NCBI GenBank assembly: GCA_964383905.1
Contig: CAYLJO010000280.1
Location: forward strand, 1-7,312
Length of the DNA stretch: 7,312 nucleotides
Origin: CAYLJO01 sp964383905
GTDB lineage: Bacteria; Acidobacteriota; Blastocatellia; Pyrinomonadales; Pyrinomonadaceae
Direction: 5' to 3'
The number at the start of each line of letters is the position of its first letter. Position 1 is the stretch's first letter. Positions 5,497 to 7,312 of this stretch are shown here, piece by piece. The translations under genes were made by a program, and so were the position numbers. The notes below the pieces were generated by a model. The model did no database searches. It saw nothing but the letters and a program-made list of their open reading frames with translations, and was not told the origin of the DNA.

Positions 5497-6051
5497 TTGA
5501 TCTACGTGCCAGGTTCCTACACAGATAAAGGGAGAGATGCGTCCGAGGGGCCACCACCGCTCAGATTCGCCGCAGGCGGCGGGCCCGACGCAGCATGGCT
5601 CCCGTCGGTGATTCAATGGTTTCTGGATCATGACCAACGCGTTGCGGTTATCAAACACCCAAAGGTTGAAGAGCTTTTCCAGTGGAAGCAGGAAGAGAGC
5701 CGCCGCCAAGGCGAAAACGTTTACATGTTTGATTGCGCAGAAGACCGTTTGGCGATTGGGATCATGCAAGCAGTTGCGGAGTATACCAACGAGCGGGAAC
5801 TGCACGGATGGATCAGCCAGTTGCTGAACGCCCTCGGTGAAGCAGCAAAGGCCAATGAAGAGAGGGCGGCCGCACATCAGCTTGATATGGCTGACAACAT
5901 ATCGGTGATCAGGGAAGCGGTGAAGATTCCCGACCCCGGCGGGCGCGAAAGCTTCCTGACAGACTGTTGGCTGGAAGCGCTATGCACCGCCGAGTTACGC
6001 GTGCTCGGTTGGGTCTACCAGGAGCTTTACGGCAGACCATATTCTCCGTAA
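5497..6051 (+). CDS. hypothetical soluble protein, unrecognised family
   Basis: I do not recognise this 184-residue product. The frame has protein-like codon usage throughout and an upstream in-frame stop at 5482-5484, so the start must lie just after the asparaginase gene. TTG at 5497 (with AGGA only three bases upstream) or GTG at 5506 (AGGA twelve bases upstream) are the candidates; there is no early ATG. The first 30 or so residues are Gly/Pro-rich and probably flexible. The rest is rich in charged and aromatic residues and looks mostly alpha-helical, with no signal peptide or membrane segment. Cys occurs at M-F-D-C, T-D-C-W and A-L-C-T. The C-terminus is Y-G-R-P-Y-S-P. Its 17-base distance from the asparaginase stop suggests one transcript, but that gives no functional clue. 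Confidence 0.7.
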   Translation: MIYVPGSYTDKGRDASEGPPPLRFAAGGGPDAAWLPSVIQWFLDHDQRVAVIKHPKVEELFQWKQEESRRQGENVYMFDCAEDRLAIGIMQAVAEYTNERELHGWISQLLNALGEAAKANEERAAAHQLDMADNISVIREAVKIPDPGGRESFLTDCWLEALCTAELRVLGWVYQELYGRPYSP

Positions 6052-6082
6052 TCAACAAGCTCACAACGCGAAGGTCTATAAT
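6052..6082 (+). promoter_or_regulatory. candidate promoter for the zinc-ribbon gene
   Basis: A perfect TATAAT stands at 6077-6082, with a start expected near 6089, about 50 bases before the ATG at 6140. The -35 is poor: TCAACA at 6052-6057 (four of six) with a long 19-base spacer. The 88-base gap after the previous gene and the strong ribosome site GAGGTGG (6129-6135) fit an independently transcribed gene. Confidence 0.4.
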
Positions 6083-6139
6083 ATTCTGACTTAAGAGTGT
6101 GCCCGTAGTGAGTGCCGTGGCGATTTTTGAGGTGGGGTC

Positions 6140-6691
6140 ATGAAATGTCCTGTTTGTAAGACAACGGAGCTGAAATTGATTGGCTTAGAAGCCAACCTCT
6201 CATCCTTCAAATGCTCAGGTTGTGGTGGGAACTGGGTGCAAGGTCTCGAGTACTGGAAGTGGCTGGAACAGCACGGGAAGAATCTACCGGAAGTGAAGGA
6301 TCCGGGCGGCGACCTTCCGGTATCTGACACCCCGTACACGAAGGAGTGTCCGGAGTGCAGGTGGAATATGACCAGGTACCGGGTCGGGCACGGGGTCGGA
6401 TTCTCGCTGGACCAGTGTGCCGGGTGTAAAGGCATCTGGTTTGACGAGAACGAATGGGAAGTGTTGAAGGGCCGCAATTTGCATGATGATATTCACTCGA
6501 TTTTCACCACTTTTTGGCAATCGGAGGCGGTGAAAGAGGAGCGCAAGGGGCATTTGGAGCAGATTTATAACAAGAAGTTTGGCGCCGATGATTACGCCGA
6601 GATCAAGAGGGTAAGAGCGTGGCTCGATGGTCACCCGAAGAAACAGGAATTGCTCGCCTACCTGATCGATCAAAACCCGCTTGGTGTTTAG
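6140..6691 (+). CDS. double zinc-ribbon protein (zf-TFIIB type)
   Basis: This 183-residue cytosolic protein has two four-Cys zinc ribbons. Ribbon 1 is C3-P-V-C6 with C25-S-G-C28-G-G-N-W. Ribbon 2 is C70-P-E-C73 with C93-A-G-C96-K-G-I-W-F-D. The second matches the zf-TFIIB (PF13453) pattern, in which C-x-x-C-G/K-G-x-W-x-D is followed by an acidic E-x-E-W-E helix. Residues after about 115 form a charged, probably helical C-terminal region (H-L-E-Q-I-Y-N-K-K-F through L-L-A-Y-L-I-D) with no recognised domain. Such proteins are common in bacteria and mostly uncharacterised; nucleic-acid or protein binding is the usual guess. GAGGTGG lies just upstream of the ATG and is the best ribosome site in the window. 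The sequence is visibly less GC-rich than the upstream envelope genes. It is convergent with rtcA. Confidence 0.85.
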   Translation: MKCPVCKTTELKLIGLEANLSSFKCSGCGGNWVQGLEYWKWLEQHGKNLPEVKDPGGDLPVSDTPYTKECPECRWNMTRYRVGHGVGFSLDQCAGCKGIWFDENEWEVLKGRNLHDDIHSIFTTFWQSEAVKEERKGHLEQIYNKKFGADDYAEIKRVRAWLDGHPKKQELLAYLIDQNPLGV

Positions 6692-6812
6692 TTGCGGATG
6701 TACACATAGGGCCATATAACATTCCCTGACAGCCGGGCCCGAGCATGGCAGCAATTACCTTGTGGACCCGGTTTGTGCGTCAATCTCGGTAACCCGGGAC
6801 TGTAGGGCAGAG

Positions 6813-7312
6813 TCAGGACGAAAACTGTTGAGAGCGAATCTCGACCAGCCATCTTTCGTTGGTCACGGATGTGGCCGTGATATCAACCGGGAGAAACATC
6901 TTGATGATCTCAATATTTGTCATGGTATGAAGTGACAGCGGGCCGGTCATATATGAGCCACCGCCCGCGAGCGCCATCGGGATGGGCAACTGATCGGCGA
7001 GGTGCTCTCCAACCGGAGCCCCCGTCACGAGATACTGTTGGGCTTCCCTGACCGCTTCCTCCGCTACGACTTCGGCCCGCACCCCTCGCTCACCGACCCT
7101 GGTAAACAGCTCTATTAAGTGCTCGCTTTCGATCTCAATCATCACGACGTTCCCCGGACTGTAGGCGTTGTTCGAGACTTCGACCTCCAGCCGCTCGGCA
7201 CCCCATGACATCTTTTGGCCGATCACAGCGAGTTCTCTCTCGGCAATGCTCTGGGGAAGGTTAACGACCAGCGCCCTCGCGCGCTGCGCACGGATTTCAC
7301 CGCGCTCGACTA
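6813..7312 (-). CDS. rtcA: RNA 3'-terminal phosphate cyclase (RtcA), 3' half only
   Basis: Read from the window edge towards 6813, the frame gives 165 residues plus stop, about half of a normal RtcA (338 residues in E. coli). The enzyme uses ATP to convert RNA 3'-phosphate ends to 2',3'-cyclic phosphates through an enzyme-AMP intermediate. Family blocks are all visible: V-E-R-G-E at the truncated start, N-L-P-Q-S-I-A-E-R-E-L, N-A-Y-S-P-G-N-V, G-E-R-G-V-R-A-E followed by V-A-E-E-A-V-R-E, and G-E-H-L-A-D-Q-L followed by P-M-A-L-A-G-G-G. The C-terminal S-L-H-T-M-T-N-I matches the region of the adenylated histidine (H309 in E. coli); here that His is encoded at 6927-6929. The GTG at 7226 is internal, not a start, because homology continues upstream of it. 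The 5' end and any rtcB or regulator lie outside the window. Confidence 0.92.
   Translation of the reverse strand, partial: VERGEIRAQRARALVVNLPQSIAERELAVIGQKMSWGAERLEVEVSNNAYSPGNVVMIEIESEHLIELFTRVGERGVRAEVVAEEAVREAQQYLVTGAPVGEHLADQLPIPMALAGGGSYMTGPLSLHTMTNIEIIKMFLPVDITATSVTNERWLVEIRSQQFSS

Noticed and set aside
5413..5877. 154-residue minus-strand open frame across the asparaginase end and the hypothetical gene
   Set aside because: It is antisense to the asparaginase C-terminus and to a better-supported + strand gene. No homology signal is visible.

Overview
The window reads as ordinary chromosomal DNA from a GC-rich, diderm (Gram-negative-type) bacterium. It carries a heptose kinase for LPS core precursors, a diaminopimelate-epimerase homologue and a periplasmic DD-carboxypeptidase, so the cell probably has both LPS-type heptose metabolism and DAP-containing peptidoglycan. 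Codon use, gene mix and protein style suggest an Acidobacteriota relative, perhaps the Blastocatellia/Pyrinomonadales group. That placement is inference; no rRNA or other taxonomic marker is present.

Layout. Seven genes lie on the + strand: the 3' part of an rfaE1/hldA-type heptose-7-phosphate kinase (1-629), a PBP4-type dacB (816-2420), a dapF homologue (2478-3347), a secreted 3D-domain putative muralytic protein (3659-4288), a Rhizobium etli-type L-asparaginase (4406-5479), an unrecognised soluble protein (5497-6051) and a protein with two zf-TFIIB-type zinc ribbons (6140-6691). One gene is on the - strand, convergent with the last: the 3' half of rtcA, RNA 3'-terminal phosphate cyclase (6813-7312). 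A strong intrinsic terminator at 3461-3497 follows dapF. It splits the + strand genes into an upstream envelope block (kinase, dacB, dapF) and a second unit starting at the 3D-domain gene.

How the genes fit together. Four of the first five genes concern the cell envelope or amino acids that feed it: LPS heptose, trimming of DAP-D-Ala peptide stems, DAP stereochemistry and a probable peptidoglycan-cleaving domain. The asparaginase belongs to amino-acid catabolism. The last three genes look unrelated; two of them concern zinc-ribbon and RNA-end chemistry.

Most unusual. The dapF homologue keeps the substrate-binding framework of the family, but both catalytic cysteine positions are serine (S74 and S226). 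Two intergenic spacers (2425-2473 and 4283-4378) carry imperfect purine-arm/pyrimidine-arm palindromes that look like dispersed hairpin repeats. The spacer before the 3D-domain gene combines a promoter-like sequence, a GNRA-loop terminator and further hairpins. I found no CRISPR array, tRNA, rRNA, insertion sequence or phage gene, and no clear multi-gene novel system.
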